DNA of 64,000 nucleotides from Pholis gunnellus. Its lineage: Eukaryota > Chordata > Actinopteri > Perciformes > Pholidae. Made by a program: the position numbers and the translations under genes. The stretch covers positions 27,643,898-27,707,897 of the forward strand of contig OU342808.1 in NCBI GenBank assembly GCA_910591455.2, given 5' to 3'. The stretch's first letter is position 1, and every line of letters starts with the position of its first letter. The notes under the pieces are model-generated. The model ran no database searches, had not been told where the DNA came from, and saw nothing but the letters and a program-made list of their open reading frames with translations. Below, one piece after another: positions 21,886 through 33,406 of this stretch.

Positions 21886-24290
21886 AGACTACGCAGACAC
21901 CCTCAGAGACCAGCAGCACTGGACTTTGGTTGGAATGTACAAAATACAAACCAGTTTTATTTGGTTTATACAATAAAAACATGAAAGGTTACAGAAACAG
22001 ATGATGTAGAAAGTAAATAAAATAAAAGATAAAATGTCAAAAACCTCAAAAGTTCAGATCACCAATCAGCCTCGTCAACAATCACACGTGAATACATGAA
22101 TGAACGTCACTGAAACATGAGCATCATTAAATGAACACATGATCAGTAAGAATACAAATCAAAGAATGAAAAGTGAAATCATGACACATTCTGAATTATA
22201 ATATATCTTCATTGAATAAACAGCTGAGTTGGTTCTTGATCAGTAGTTTGGTTCAAACTTCTTTTGTCTCTTTTGATTTGTTTCTATGAGTTTCATCAAA
22301 CTAGCACACAGTCAGTGATGAATGAAGTGAAAGTGAACAACACCACGTGAAGAATGAAGCTGATTTAACTAATCCTTCATTTTATACAGTGTTGGGATGG
22401 ATTTGGACATTTCTGCTTTGACGTGATGTTTATGTGCTTTATCTATTTAACCCCGAAGCCTATTTTGAGTTCTCTGCTCGAAAATGTCATACCCATAATG
22501 AAAAGAGCTTTTCTCTCGAACTACAAGGTCTAATTGAATAATTTAAATGTTATAATAACTGTTATATATATAATTGTTGATATGTGTACATATCAGTGTA
22601 TATGTTACTGGTTAATGCTGAATGAAGATAACACAGCAAAAATTGAAAATGTTCAGGTTCGCCTGGGAAAAAAAGCACTTTTATTGTTTTTGTATTTGAA
22701 ATAATGCAGCAGTAAGCCTAAAAAATGCCACAATCATAGTACAACGTGTCAGTAGTCTCTACATACTGTTTTTACTTTGATAAAGTGAAAGCACAATAGA
22801 AAAATAGATGCTTTTGTACGGAAAGTTCGGCCGAGATCAGGCCAAATTCTCATTTTGGATGCAGCTGCTCCAGGTCCCCCATGCTAATTTTATACACTAT
22901 ATAACTATATATTTCACTTGTTTTATCACTAAAACAATAGTTCAATAGTTCAATCTATCTAATACAGCAGTTTGGCATCATTTTGAGAGCCTGGACTCGA
23001 TATAAACCTGTAAAACATGGCGCATCCTCATCTGAATTTCAGTTTCACAGACTTGAATTGAACCTCACACAGCCTGTGATTGGCCGATTTGCACATGTGA
23101 CAAAGATTTGAACCCGGAAGAGTCTAACGCGTCTAATGGTACGTTCTTTGAGTTGATTGACAGAATTTTAAGCCTGCAAAAAAATCGAAAACCGTGGCTC
23201 GCCCCCAAGGATCAAACCCATTGGCCAAAACTGAAAGGCTTACCTATTCCTTATACAAGCTCATAGAGACTCAGTTTTTTCACAGAACGCAGGAGACAGA
23301 CCTGGAGCAAATGGCTGAAAGGAGTAATTTTTTTTGGGGCGATATTCTTCCAGAAAAACATCTCAAGGTGCGGAGCGTTTCAATTGTTTGGCTGTGTTGA
23401 TCTGTGGCAGTATAATTGTAAGGTTTTAATGGTTTGAAGGACAAGAATTTGGAAGATATGGTTGGATTCAGTGTGTTGTCCTCGTGCTCTTTGATATGCG
23501 GGGTGTCTGTGAGAGTGCCGTAGGTCGCGCCTGGGATCGGTAACGGAGAACATAGCTCGCCGTCTCCTGGCGAAAAATAAGTGAAATTGTGGTAGTACTT
23601 GTATCTTGTAGTACTTTGTGTATATATATATATATGTTTTTGAGTGATTAAAATAGGTTACATGGTCCATTTTATCAGAATTTCTTCATCATGTAGGTTT
23701 TTGAAATATCATAAAATATAATTTAATTCGTTCTCAGAAGTGATTTGTACTACATGTGTACACTCTGTGTCCCCCCCCCCCCCCCCCTCTAGGACCACAT
23801 TGGTTCCTGTTCGGGGTTAGATGGTTATTATCTAGAATCAACCAAAACGTCACTTCTCACAGTTTGTTCATTTGTTACACGATGATCAAAGAAGATGAAT
23901 TTAGTTTGTTCAAATCAAAACAACTCTTTACAACTTGTGGTTCTTTTTCCACAGATGCTGAATTTGATCCAGAAAGACTCTTGTTTGACATTCGGAGGTT
24001 TTTCTGAACACAAACAAATGTTTCAAGACAACAAAGTTCAGTTTTCTACACAAAGTCAAAGATGTTTCACAGCTTCTCTCAGACAACACATCATGTCAGG
24101 TCATTACATGGACCTCGCTCAGCTCCTTCAGACCTCCATCTGCAACACCACAAGTCCCAGAGAGCTCTCAACCCCCCAGAGTCCAGACCAGCTCAGGTAC
24201 CCCTCACCTGCTCCAACTGCATCTACAACCACTGAGAGATCAGGTTGGTACCAACTAACATCAGCTGTGTGTGATCCTGTACATACTGAA
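21886..24290. other. Intergenic, downstream of NLR copy 2
   Basis: No gene recognised. 22,440-23,700 has a different base texture and may be a degraded transposon, but I cannot classify it. A homopolymer C run lies at 23,772-23,787. 24,000-24,290 is probably 3' UTR of NLR copy 2. Confidence 0.35.
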
Positions 24291-24916
24291 CTATCTGGTC
24301 AGCAGAGAGAAGGTTTCTCTAGCAGGAGGAGACTCTCCCTCCAGAGAACACAGAGACACTGAGGAACCAGACCAGGACCTGGACCAGAACCTGGACCTGA
24401 ACCCAAAGCCAGGATAAAGAGGTTCAGTGAATGTGGTGTTGAAGGTGTGGAGGTGGATCAGTGTGTCAGAGGAGACTCTGTAGAAGGACAGAGAGCCAGC
24501 AGGACAGTCCACATACACTGCTACTCTACCAGAGGAGGAGGAGGAGGAGGAGGAGGAGGAAGAGGAGGAGATGGGTGTTCTTGTCCTATTGTGATAGACA
24601 TAGTAATGACCATCTTCATCAGAGCATCTCAGACACCAGGACTGATCATTCTCTCCAAACCAACAGTCATCACCGTCTGCTCTTCTCCTGATTCCTCTGT
24701 AACTCACTGATATAGTAACCTCTCCTCTCCACTCGACTTCCCAGTAACAGCGACCAGTCAGACCAGTTCTACACAGCAGCTGAGACCAGTGGTCAAACCT
24801 GTCTGGATGATCAGGATATGACTGATCCTCCTTCACATGTGTCACCTTCCTGTTGTTGTCAGACAGTTTGAGTTTTCTGTTCACTGTGTTTGTGTCGAGT
24901 GTGAGTTCACAGGAAT
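24291..24916 (-). CDS. NLR copy 2, terminal PRY-SPRY (B30.2) exon
   Basis: A 626-nt terminal exon ending at a stop at 24291-24293. PRY signature: CELTLDTNTVNRKLKLSD, then VTHVKEDQSYPDHPDRFD. SPRY signature: LTGRCYWEVEW, CWFGENDQSWCLRC, VAVYVDCPAGSLSFYRV, TFTEPLYPGF. A run of about 13 serines from a TCC repeat (about 24,531-24,573) sits between NRTRTPI and GRVAVYVD. The tail FRSRFWSRSWSGS is also repetitive. Shorter Ser/Thr loops are usual at this point. Confidence 0.88.
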
Positions 24917-27900
24917 CTGATGGAGAGAACAAGACACAACACAGCTGCAGTTATTAATCTATCATCTGTTTGATGATGACATCAGAGATGTGAATGAGTG
25001 ATGTCACAGTTTGAAGATGCTTTGTTTTCATGAATCAAACTCAAAGCACACTTACACTTCCTCAGACCTGGTCTGAACCATCGGACTCCAGCAGGCTCCA
25101 CCCTGAAAGGAGGAGGGGGGTCAGAGCAGCATGAAACATGGACATTACATCACTCTCACACACAGAGCTTTGTTATTCATGTTCACATGGAGCACTTATT
25201 ATTCATCAGCTCATACTCTTTGACTTCACTGGAGCTTCTTCTGATTGGCCCATGACGACAGCTCATGATGTTCACTTGTTCATGATCTATTATTATCAGT
25301 ATTATATTGACAATCATCCATTTCACACTCAGTTTCCTCCACCAGTCAGTCAGTAAATCACATGTTTAAACCTGCATCAATTGATTTCTTTGTCCACTTG
25401 TGGTTCAGTGAAAACAAGCTGTAAACACAACATGTGACATATTATCAGCTTATAAAGTAGTTGTGTCTAACATGATGTCAACCAGCTGCTTCCACATCCA
25501 GCAGTTACACATCAACATGATGACTCATCAGGAGTCTTTGTGTTTGTGTCTCCTGATGAATGTTAGTCCACTATTCTCTCTCTTGTAGCTCTGTGTTTGG
25601 TCTCCACCACCTCCTGAGGGAAACATCTGTCTCTTTAGCTGCTAAATGATCCTCTATGTTCACCAGCTAGTCTCTGACTGAGTCTGTCTGCTGTTTGCTG
25701 CTGAGCAGGTAGTGAACAGTGGCTTCATCACAGCTTGTTGGATGAAAACAGCTGCTGCTGGAAAAACTGAGACTGAACCAAACAGGAAATGTGCTGCAGA
25801 ACCAAAACTAGGAGCTAAAAGAGGCTAAAAAGCTCAGTAGAGCTGCAGAGATGGAGACAGTTCTCTGTGGGTTCATCACCACCACACGACTCTTCACCAT
25901 CACACAGAGTCAGCTGATCCGTTGTCAGTATAGAAGTATTGATTGTTGGATGTTTTGGTCCTGACAAGTGACCTCTTGTGTTTGTGTAATAATGACTGTT
26001 GTCTCTCAGAAGTAAAGGAGAAAGTATCCTGAAACCACTACAGCGCCACAAACCCTCTGATGGAGGAGGTCGGGGGGGATGGTTGGATGTACGAAGCTGT
26101 TCACATCCCGTCTCCTAGCAACAGTCAACACTGGTTTCTATGATCTGTAATCTGGGGGTGAAAATATTACAGTTCAAGTCCGTCTGCAGCCACAGAGCAC
26201 TGCCTGTGTCCCCCTAGAACTTTGGTCCAGTCCTCAATAAACCTCTTTGGGCTCTGACACACCATGTCCACAATCAGCTGTTGGTTCTTCACTGAGCGTC
26301 TGTGGCCGACTGTCACCTGTAGTTTCAACAAGTCGACTCTTATCAGCCAGGGAACTGGCTCTCAGTGCAGAACAAACCACAACCAGGTAAAGCTGAACTC
26401 CTTCAAAACAGAAAAACATTCCTATTGTGATGATTCATCAAGACGCTTTAAACAGATTGTTTCTGTCTGTTTGTCTTTTCACAATAAAGTCTGGACTAAA
26501 AAGCAACACGCACGAAAATCAATACATCAACTATTGTTTGATATGAGCCCACAAACCTGCAGCGTGACGACGTTGACTCATGTCAACCCACCATGATGCC
26601 CGTCAACGTGTCAGGATACACCACTGTCCTGTTTTCTAATGTTGAAACAAGACAACGCTCCAGAAAAACAACAGTTACATCACCTTCCCTCCCTGTTTGG
26701 GCTCATCCTGGCTACTGTTCCCTGACTACTTCTGTCTGTATTGATGGTCTGATGTGAGACACAAACAGTTTGATGAGTCTCTGGTAGTTTGAGGTCAGCT
26801 TGGTGTGTCACGATCATATTAACCAGGCTGACAGTGTGACAGAGAAAAGTCTCCAGCTCTACCTCCTCTATCAGACTGATTGTCTGTGGCTGCAGCAGGT
26901 CTTTTCATACCTGAGAGTTTCCAGTCTCCAGTGTGGATCCTTCAGTCCAGCAGACGGCAGCTTCACTCCTGAGTCTCCTGGATGATTGTAGCTCAGGTCC
27001 AGCTCTCTCAGATGGGAGGGGTTGGAGCTCAGAGCTGAAGCCAGAGAAGCACAGCCTTCCTCTGTGATCAGACAGCCTGACAGGCTGCAAACACACAAAA
27101 CAACAGGGAACTGTGAGGGCTGGAAGTTTTATGTTTATTACTGTCGTCACTAATCTGTTTGTGTGTAAAGTTTAAACTTAGTCCTTAGTCCAAGAAAAGT
27201 AATTCACAGGGTCACCTGAGAGTCTCCAGTGTACACTGTGGACTCTTCAGTCCAGCAGACAGCAGCTTCACTCCTGAATCCTGCAGGTCATTGTTACTCA
27301 GGTCCATCTCTCTCAGACTAGAGGACTGGGAGCTGAGAACTGAGGAAAGAGCTTCACAGCTTGTCTCTGAGAGGTTACAGTCACTGAGTCTGAAGAGACA
27401 ATGATGAAGAAAAAATAAACAATAAGTAGAAAAGACAGCAGCGTATTTAAGTTATGATATATGAATCTAACTCTCTCTGTACTTACAGAGCTTTGTTGGA
27501 GGCTTTGACCACTGGCAGCAGCCTCAGAAGAGCCTCCTCTGAAGCAGAGTATTTCTTCAGGTCAAACACGTCCAGATCTTTTTCTGATGACAGTAAGATG
27601 AAGACCAGAGCTGACCACTGAGCAGGAGACAGTTTATCTGTGGAGAGACGTCCTGAACTCAGGGACTGTTGGATCTCCTCCACAAGAGAACGATCATTCA
27701 GTTCATTCAGACAGTGGAACAGATTGATGCTTTTCTCTGGAGACACATTCTCACTGATCTTCTCCTTGATGTACTGGATTGTTTCCTGATTGGTCTGTGA
27801 GCTACTTCCTGTCTGTGTCAGCAGACCTCGTAGGAGAGTCTGATTGGTCTGCAGTGAAAGACCCAGGAGGAAGCGGAGGAACAAGTCCAGGTGTCCATTT

Positions 27901-30900
27901 GGACTCTGTAAGGCCTTGTCCACAGCACTCTGGTAGAGATGTGTTAGTTCAGGAGACTTCAGACTTCTAGACACTTCAGACCAACGGGAGGTTGTTGGTT
28001 CTTCTGACAGCAGATTGACTCCAGAGTTGATGAAGGTCAGATGGACATGAAGAGCAGCCAGAAACTCCTGGACACTCAGATGGACGAAGCAGAAGACCTT
28101 GTCCTGGTACAGTCCTCTCTCCTCTCTAAAGATCTGTGTGAACACTCCTGAGTACACTGAGGCTGCTCTGATATCGATGCCACACTCTGTCAGGTCGGAT
28201 TCATAGAAGATCAGGTTGCCTTTCTGCAGCTGATCAAAAGCCAGTTTCCCCAGAGACTCAGTCATCTCCCTGCTCTCTGGACTCCAGTGTGGATCTGTCT
28301 CAGCTCCTCCATCATACTTGATCTTCTTCAGTTTGGACTGAACCACAAGATAGTGGATGTACATCTCAGTCAGGGTCTTGGGCAGCTCTCCTTCCTCTCT
28401 GGTCTTCAACATCTCCTCCAGAACTGTAGCAGTGATCCAGCAGAAGACTGGGATGTGGCACATGATGTGGAGGCTTCGTGAGGTCTTGATGTGGGAGATG
28501 ATCCTGCTGGTCTGCCTCTTATCTCTGAATCTCTTCCTGAAGTACTCCTCCTTCTGTGGGTCGGTGAACCCTCTGACCTCTGTCACCATGTCGACACACT
28601 CAGGAGGGATCTGATTGGCTGCTGCAGGTCGTGTGGTTATCCAGAGGCGAGCAGATGGAAGCAGTTTCCCCCTGAAGAGGTTTGTCAGCAGCACATCCAC
28701 TGAGGTGGACTCTGTAACATCAGTCAGGACCTCATTGTTGTGGAAGTCCAGAGGAAGTCGACACTCATCCAGACCGTCAAAGATGAACAGAACCAGGAAC
28801 TCTTCAAACCTGCAGATTCCTGCTTCTTTGGTTTCACTGAAGAAGTGATGAACAAGTTCCACCAAGCTGAACTTCTTCTCTTTCAGCACATTCAGCTCTC
28901 TGAAAGTGAATGGAAATGTGAACAGTATGTCCTGGTGGTCTTTGTCTTCAGCCCAGTCCAGAGTGAACTTCTGTGTTAAGACTGTTTTCCCAATGCCAGC
29001 CACTCCCTTTGTCATCACGGTTCTGATTGGTTCTTCTCTTCCAGGTGAGGCTTTAAAGAGGTCTTCTTGTCTGATGGTTGTTTCTGGTCTGTGTGGTTTC
29101 CTGGATTCTGTTTCAATGTGTCTGACCTCATGTTCATCATTGACCTCTGCAGCCCCTCCCTCTGTGATGTAGAGCTCTGTGTAGATCTGATTCAGAAGGG
29201 TTGGGTTTCCTGCTTTAGCGATTCCCTCAAACACACACTGGAACTTCTTCTTCAGGTTAGATTTGAGTTTACGCTGACAAACTGCAGGATGACTTCCTGA
29301 ATGACTTCCTGAATAAAAACAAAGAGCATCAATTAATAAATGATTAGACAAATATGTCAACATATCTGAATACATGTTGGTCCATCTCTTGAGACTTTAG
29401 TAAACGTCCCATTTATCCAGCATGTTAAATCTTTAGAGAAATCCTCTTACTGCTCTGCAGACAGTCAGCCAGCTCCTCCTGCTTCATCCTCCTCAGGAAG
29501 TTTATTGAGATCTTCAGAAATGCCTCTCTGCTGCTCCTCCTCTGCTCTTCATCCTCACTGTCCAGCACCTCCTCATCCTCCCTCTGACTCTCTAAGCATT
29601 CTGGGTAATCTGAACTCACAACCTTCTGGATCTTCTTCAGCTCGTTCTTCACAAAAGTGACGATGTTCTCCTCCAGCAGCTGGAACAGAATATTCTCTGA
29701 ATGACACAAACTAAAACCATGGAACCAAACATCAGATCCATGTTGGACAGACTGACAATCCACTGGTCTACAAAGTGCAGCATGGAGATGATTGTGAACA
29801 GAATAGATTTAAAGTAGTTGTACATGTACAGACCATAAATATGGAGTCCAGGTGTGTTTGATGCTGCTGGGCAGACTGACCTCTGGGAACCTCTGAGCTC
29901 TCCTGGTCCTCTCTGTGGAGGAATCATGAACAATCAGCTCACATTGTGTTTGTACCATTAACACAAATACAACAATTAGTTAAAGATGTTGTGTTCTGTC
30001 ATGATTAATCACAATGAAAACTCGATACAAAACAGATTGACAGTCGTGAGAAGTCGCCACCATTGAAAGCCGACTTTGAAAGCATGTCTGGTCCAACTAC
30101 CACTATGACCAAAAGATGTGAGTTTTTCAGCCGTCTGTTTAGCTGCTGCCACTGGACTGGGTTTTATTTGTCACTTTGATTCTTTCTGGACCAAGTGGGA
30201 CCTTTATAAATACAACGGGCTGCATCCTAATAGGAAGGGAACAGAAAAACAGACCCATCATTTTATTGATTTCATTGCTTTTAGCTTTAACTGGTGATTT
30301 CAGCAGCAAAACCCTGTCCAGCATCCTGGCCCTCTGTGGAAACAGCGCAGTTCTGTCTACTTAATGTTGGATCCTTTGATCTGCCAGGATTTTATCACGA
30401 CAATGTTGACTTTTTTATGATCACAGAATGTTGGACTAGCTCTGAGGAATGCACACCTCTCATTGAGTCATGCTGTGATTCACAGAAATGTTCTCAGTCG
30501 TTCCTCACTCTGGATCGGCTGCTTCTCCTCCTTTGAATATCTTAGTTATATTTACAGACCCACTAATCTTACTGTTGATCTTTCATTATGGAACAATATG
30601 ACAGAGTCCTTATTCTTGGTGATTTTCATGTTTGCTGCCCCTCAATCATCACAATCATCAGTCAAGTGTCGAACCATCTGTCGGAGGGTTATGCTACACC
30701 CTACCCTGGTGTTCTCATGTCTCCTTACCTCCTCCTCCCTCACTCCCTACCCTGGTGTTCTCATGTTTCCTTACCTCCTCCTCCCTCACTCCCTACCCTG
30801 GTGTTCTCTTGTCTCCTTACCTCCTCCTCCCTCACTCCCACCTGTCCGTGCTGTATCTGTCCTCGTTGTTTTAAAGATAAATAAGTTGTTAGCATGACAT

Positions 30901-32569
30901 CATCCAGCTAGCCAAACCTGTCTGGTGCAGCTAGTAGAGAAGCTTCATGTTCTGCTTCTCTTTCCCGCTAGTCTGCTGTCTGATTGTGAGGTCAGGCTGA
31001 TCTGGGATCAGCTCTTTAACTGAAGTTTCTCCTCAAACTTCTCCTCTCAAACGGGTCTGTAGAGACTTCTCCTGACGAGAACGCGCTGAATCTCTTCTTT
31101 ACGTTTTGGCCCCAAGTTGAATCTATTTGAGGACACTGATTGGCTAAATTGTATGTCACTAATTTCTATCTCTAATCAGCAATTGGCTAAACTGCTTCAT
31201 AGACCCTCCTCGGTGGGGGCTCAAGGTGGGGCCAGGCCCCATGGCCCTCTATCGACCAGCCGCCACTGCGAATAACAATGAAATGTTTGAGAATCTTCAG
31301 TCTGGCTTTCACTCTCTTCACATCACTGAGACCTCTCAGGTCAAGGTCACATAAGACCTTCTGCTCAGCTCAGCCTTTGACACAGTGGACCACAATCTCT
31401 GAATCCGCCGTCTAAAGAACTCTGTTGGCATCAGTGATGTGGAGCTGGATTGGTTGATGTCTTATCTGTTGAACTGGTTCTTTTGTGTAATGCTTGGAGA
31501 GGCCTCCTCTCTTCTGTGGGGTCCCTCAGGGGTCTATATTGGGTCCCCTCCTGTTCACCATGTACATGTCACCACTAGGACTCATCATATGTCAACATAA
31601 TACGGAGATTCATTGCTCTGCAGATGATACCCAGTTGTACATCCCATGAAGCCTGCTCCAGCACTGTTTCATGGTTCATGTCCTGTCTTGTAGGTATAAT
31701 GACTCCTGCTGGCCCCTTTCTGCATCAATGATCTCTCCTCCAGTCTGGGAGTTTTATCTCATAAGGTTCAGCATGAACCCTCAACCTGGGTGTTATTTCT
31801 GACTCTGACTTGACTTTTGATGCTCAGGTGACCAAAGTTGTGCAGATCTGCTTTACTCAATTGAGACAGCGAAGCAGAATCAGGTCATTCCTTTGACCTT
31901 TGACCTGAGAGAGTCATTCATGCTTTCATCTCCTCCAGACTCGACTACTGCGATGCACTTTAATCTGGTATCAGCAGGAGAAACATTCCATCAGAGGAAG
32001 TAACTGAATGGGGTGCAGACAGTTAAGCACAGAATGTTTAGCTTAGGAACAGAAACAGATGTGTTAGAGAGGACTCATCCTACCCCCCCACCCTTGTGCA
32101 CTGGTCCTTTATAAGATGTAGAAACCTGCACACGGGGCTCTTCATCCCTCAGACTGCACACAGGAGCTCAGTGGGATGATTGAACCTTCTCTGCACAGAG
32201 AATAAATACTCCAAAGACAAACTTTCTTTCCTCACATGTCCTTATTTCAGTGTTATAGCGCTCACTCGTACTATTATATAGTTTACACCACACCTTACTA
32301 ACGGGCCTTTGCTGTCGGGGCCCCTCAGCGGTGGAACTCTCTTCCTGCTAATCTAAGGCCGGAAAATTCAGTTTCCTCTTTAAATCTCTTCTGAGGACTC
32401 ACTTTTACCGTTTGGCTTGTTTTGACATCTGACGCATTTTATTTTGTTTATTGATTTAAATCTTATTTTACCGGTTTGATTGTGTTTCTGATTTGCTTTC
32501 ATGTTTTATTATGAAGCACTTTGTAACTTTATTTTGGAAAGGTGCAATTTAAATAAAGTTATTATTATT

Positions 32570-32615
<46 letters not shown>

Positions 32616-33069
32616 ACATCAGTTTGATAACCTCACCTTTTATCAACAGAGTGGCGTCCATCTTTGAAGATAATAAAATGACCCATAGACTGGTCACTCT
32701 TCATGGACACACAGCTGGGTCCAGCTCCAGGTTCAGGTTCAGGTTCAGGTTCAGGTTCAGGTTCAGGTTCAGGTCCAGGTTGTTCCAGTTTCCTCCTGAT
32801 AGAAACACCAGATACATTCAGTGATGTAATAAACCTGCTGTACTCTGAGTGTTAGTATCCTGGTAGTTTTAGGAGACGTTTAGTATGAAATCAATGTTTC
32901 ATGTAGAAATGTTTCAGTGTTGATGTTGAAGCTGTATTCAGTGCAGCAAAGACAGGAAGTGATGCAGTGAGGTGACCATGATGGTTGAAGAGTAATGCTG
33001 TCCAATCAGGATGAAGAGAGGAACCATGTGTGAGTGTCCTTCTGACATCATCATCACCATCATCATCAC

Positions 33070-33101
<32 letters not shown>

Positions 33102-33406
33102 GTTTGATATCCTCACCTTTGATCAACAGAGTGGCGTCCATCTTTGAAGGTAATAATACAACCCATAGACCGGTCACTCTTCATGGACACACAGCTGGGT
33201 TCAGGTCCAGGTTCAGGTTCAGGTCCAGGACAGTGTGGTCCCTGATGGGTCCTGGTCACATGTAGGAACAGAGTCAGTGAATGAAAGACTTTGAGTCATG
33301 GACAGTTAGAGACGGTCATCTCACCTCTGAGCTTTGGTGTGGCTGGTTTTAGAGGGAGGGACTCCCTCCTCTCTGTCCTCACACTGATTCATAGCAGAGT
33401 CCACAC
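24291..33406 (-). CDS. NLR copy 2: FISNA-NACHT-LRR-B30.2 receptor (NLRC3-like)
   Basis: Second, nearly complete NLR. Inferred exons in transcription order: 33325-33406, 33117-33251, 32637-32795, 29834-29912, 29451-29679, 27487-29308, 27216-27389, 26911-27084, 25056-25102, 24291-24916. All phases agree and the chain is open to the terminal stop. From the internal ATG at 33390-33392 (MNQCEDREEG) the product is about 1,170 residues. Domains: Pro/Glu-rich N-terminal modules, FISNA, NACHT, two LRR exons, PRY-SPRY. The C-terminal B30.2 is the probable recognition domain, as in related fish NLRs and TRIMs (inference). No leader exon like 19198-19234 is visible, so either the internal ATG is used or the leader is lost. 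Core identity with copy 1 is very high. Confidence 0.83.
25056..25102 (-). CDS. NLR copy 2, VEPAGVRW linker exon
   Basis: A 47-nt exon encoding VEPAGVRWFRPGLRK. This is the standard linker between the last LRR and the PRY motif in fish NLRs. The acceptor CTTTCAG and donor GTAAGTG fit, and it joins the B30.2 exon to read RKYSCELTLDTNT. Confidence 0.82.
26911..27084 (-). CDS. NLR copy 2, second LRR exon
   Basis: A 174-nt LRR exon: LSGCLITEEGCASLASAL, LRELDLSYNHPGDSG, ending LETLR. It joins the VEPAGVRW exon in phase 2. Confidence 0.87.
27216..27389 (-). CDS. NLR copy 2, LRR exon
   Basis: A 174-nt LRR exon: LSDCNLSETSCEALSSVL, LREMDLSNNDLQDSGVKLL, ending LETLR. Symmetric phase 2. Confidence 0.88.
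27487..29308 (-). CDS. NLR copy 2, FISNA-NACHT exon
   Basis: A 1,822-nt exon with the same architecture as copy 1: FISNA, Walker A GVAGIGKTVLTQKF, Walker B LVLFIFDGLDEC, WITTRPAAA, CFVHLSVQEFLAAL. Substitutions relative to copy 1 are scattered and many are conservative; the reading frame is intact. Donor GTAAGT, acceptor TTTATTCAG. Confidence 0.92.
29451..29679 (-). CDS. NLR copy 2, acidic helical exon before FISNA
   Basis: A 229-nt exon, LLEENIVTFVKNELKK to ADCLQS, with the same borders as in copy 1. Spliced to the NACHT exon it reads LQSRSHSGSHPAVCQ. Confidence 0.85.
29834..29912 (-). CDS. NLR copy 2, short linker exon
   Basis: A 79-nt exon (EDQESSEVPRGQSAQQ to DSIFM) with the same splice signals and phases as 4274-4352 in copy 1. 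Confidence 0.75.
30690..30840. repeat. 48-bp minisatellite inside the LINE
   Basis: About three copies of a pyrimidine-rich unit (ACCTCCTCCTCCCTCACTCC core) following the LINE endonuclease remnant. It is absent from copy 1. Confidence 0.75.
30895..31268. mobile_element. hAT right-end fragment inside the LINE, NLR copy 2
   Basis: Ends GACCAGCCGCCACTG at 31268, then CGAATAAC and LINE sequence (NNNEMFENLQSGF). Its interior is shared with 10,660-10,975 and 13,385-13,700 in the tandem units of copy 1. Confidence 0.6.
32637..32795 (-). CDS. NLR copy 2, N-terminal module exon with Glu-Pro repeats
   Basis: A 159-nt exon: RKLEQPGPEPEPEPE..., then GAGPSCVSMKSDQSMGHF and KDGRHSVDKR, donor GTGAGG. It is the equivalent of exon C in copy 1 but with more Glu-Pro dipeptides. 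A LINE 3' tail and (TCA)n lie just past the donor. Confidence 0.72.
33117..33251 (-). CDS. NLR copy 2, N-terminal module exon (GPHCPGP type)
   Basis: A 135-nt exon: THQGPHCPGPEPEPGPEP then SCVSMKSDRSMGCIITF, KDGRHSVDQR. The equivalent of exon D of copy 1, with a shorter Pro-rich run and an intact MKSDRSM. (TCA)n lies just beyond the donor. Confidence 0.78.
33325..33406 (-). CDS. NLR copy 2, N-terminal exon with possible start ATG
   Basis: An 82-nt exon (VDSAMNQCEDREEGVPPSK, TSHTKAQR) identical in layout to 15755-15836. If no leader exon exists, the ATG at 33390-33392 would start the protein. Confidence 0.75.

Larger units (their letters stand above)
25535..30010. repeat. Segmental duplication, NLR core copy 2
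   Basis: Partner of 1-4,480. The region 25,103-26,910 is the intron between the last LRR exon and the VEPAGVRW exon; no other coding exon is recognisable there. Confidence 0.93.
30030..32575 (+). mobile_element. LINE (L2/Rex1-like), decayed copy in NLR copy 2
   Basis: Ordered remnants on the plus strand: esterase-like ORF1 end (KYNGLHPNRKG type, about 30,205-30,250), endonuclease (MITECWTSSEECTPLIESCC; YDRVLILGDF about 30,590-30,630), reverse transcriptase (AFDTVDHNL, 31,370-31,400; SYLLNWFFCVMLGEASS), finger/thumb (DLTFDAQVTKVVQICF) and the C-terminal WNSLPANLRPE..SFKSLLKTHF. The 3' tail ends ..AAATAAAGTTATTATT running into (ATC)n. Many stops; dead. A hAT fragment interrupts it before the RT. 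Confidence 0.8.

Noticed and set aside
23194..23400. 68-residue frame starting MARPQGSNPLAKTERL
   Set aside because: Possible transposon remnant but no family recognised; not supported as a gene.
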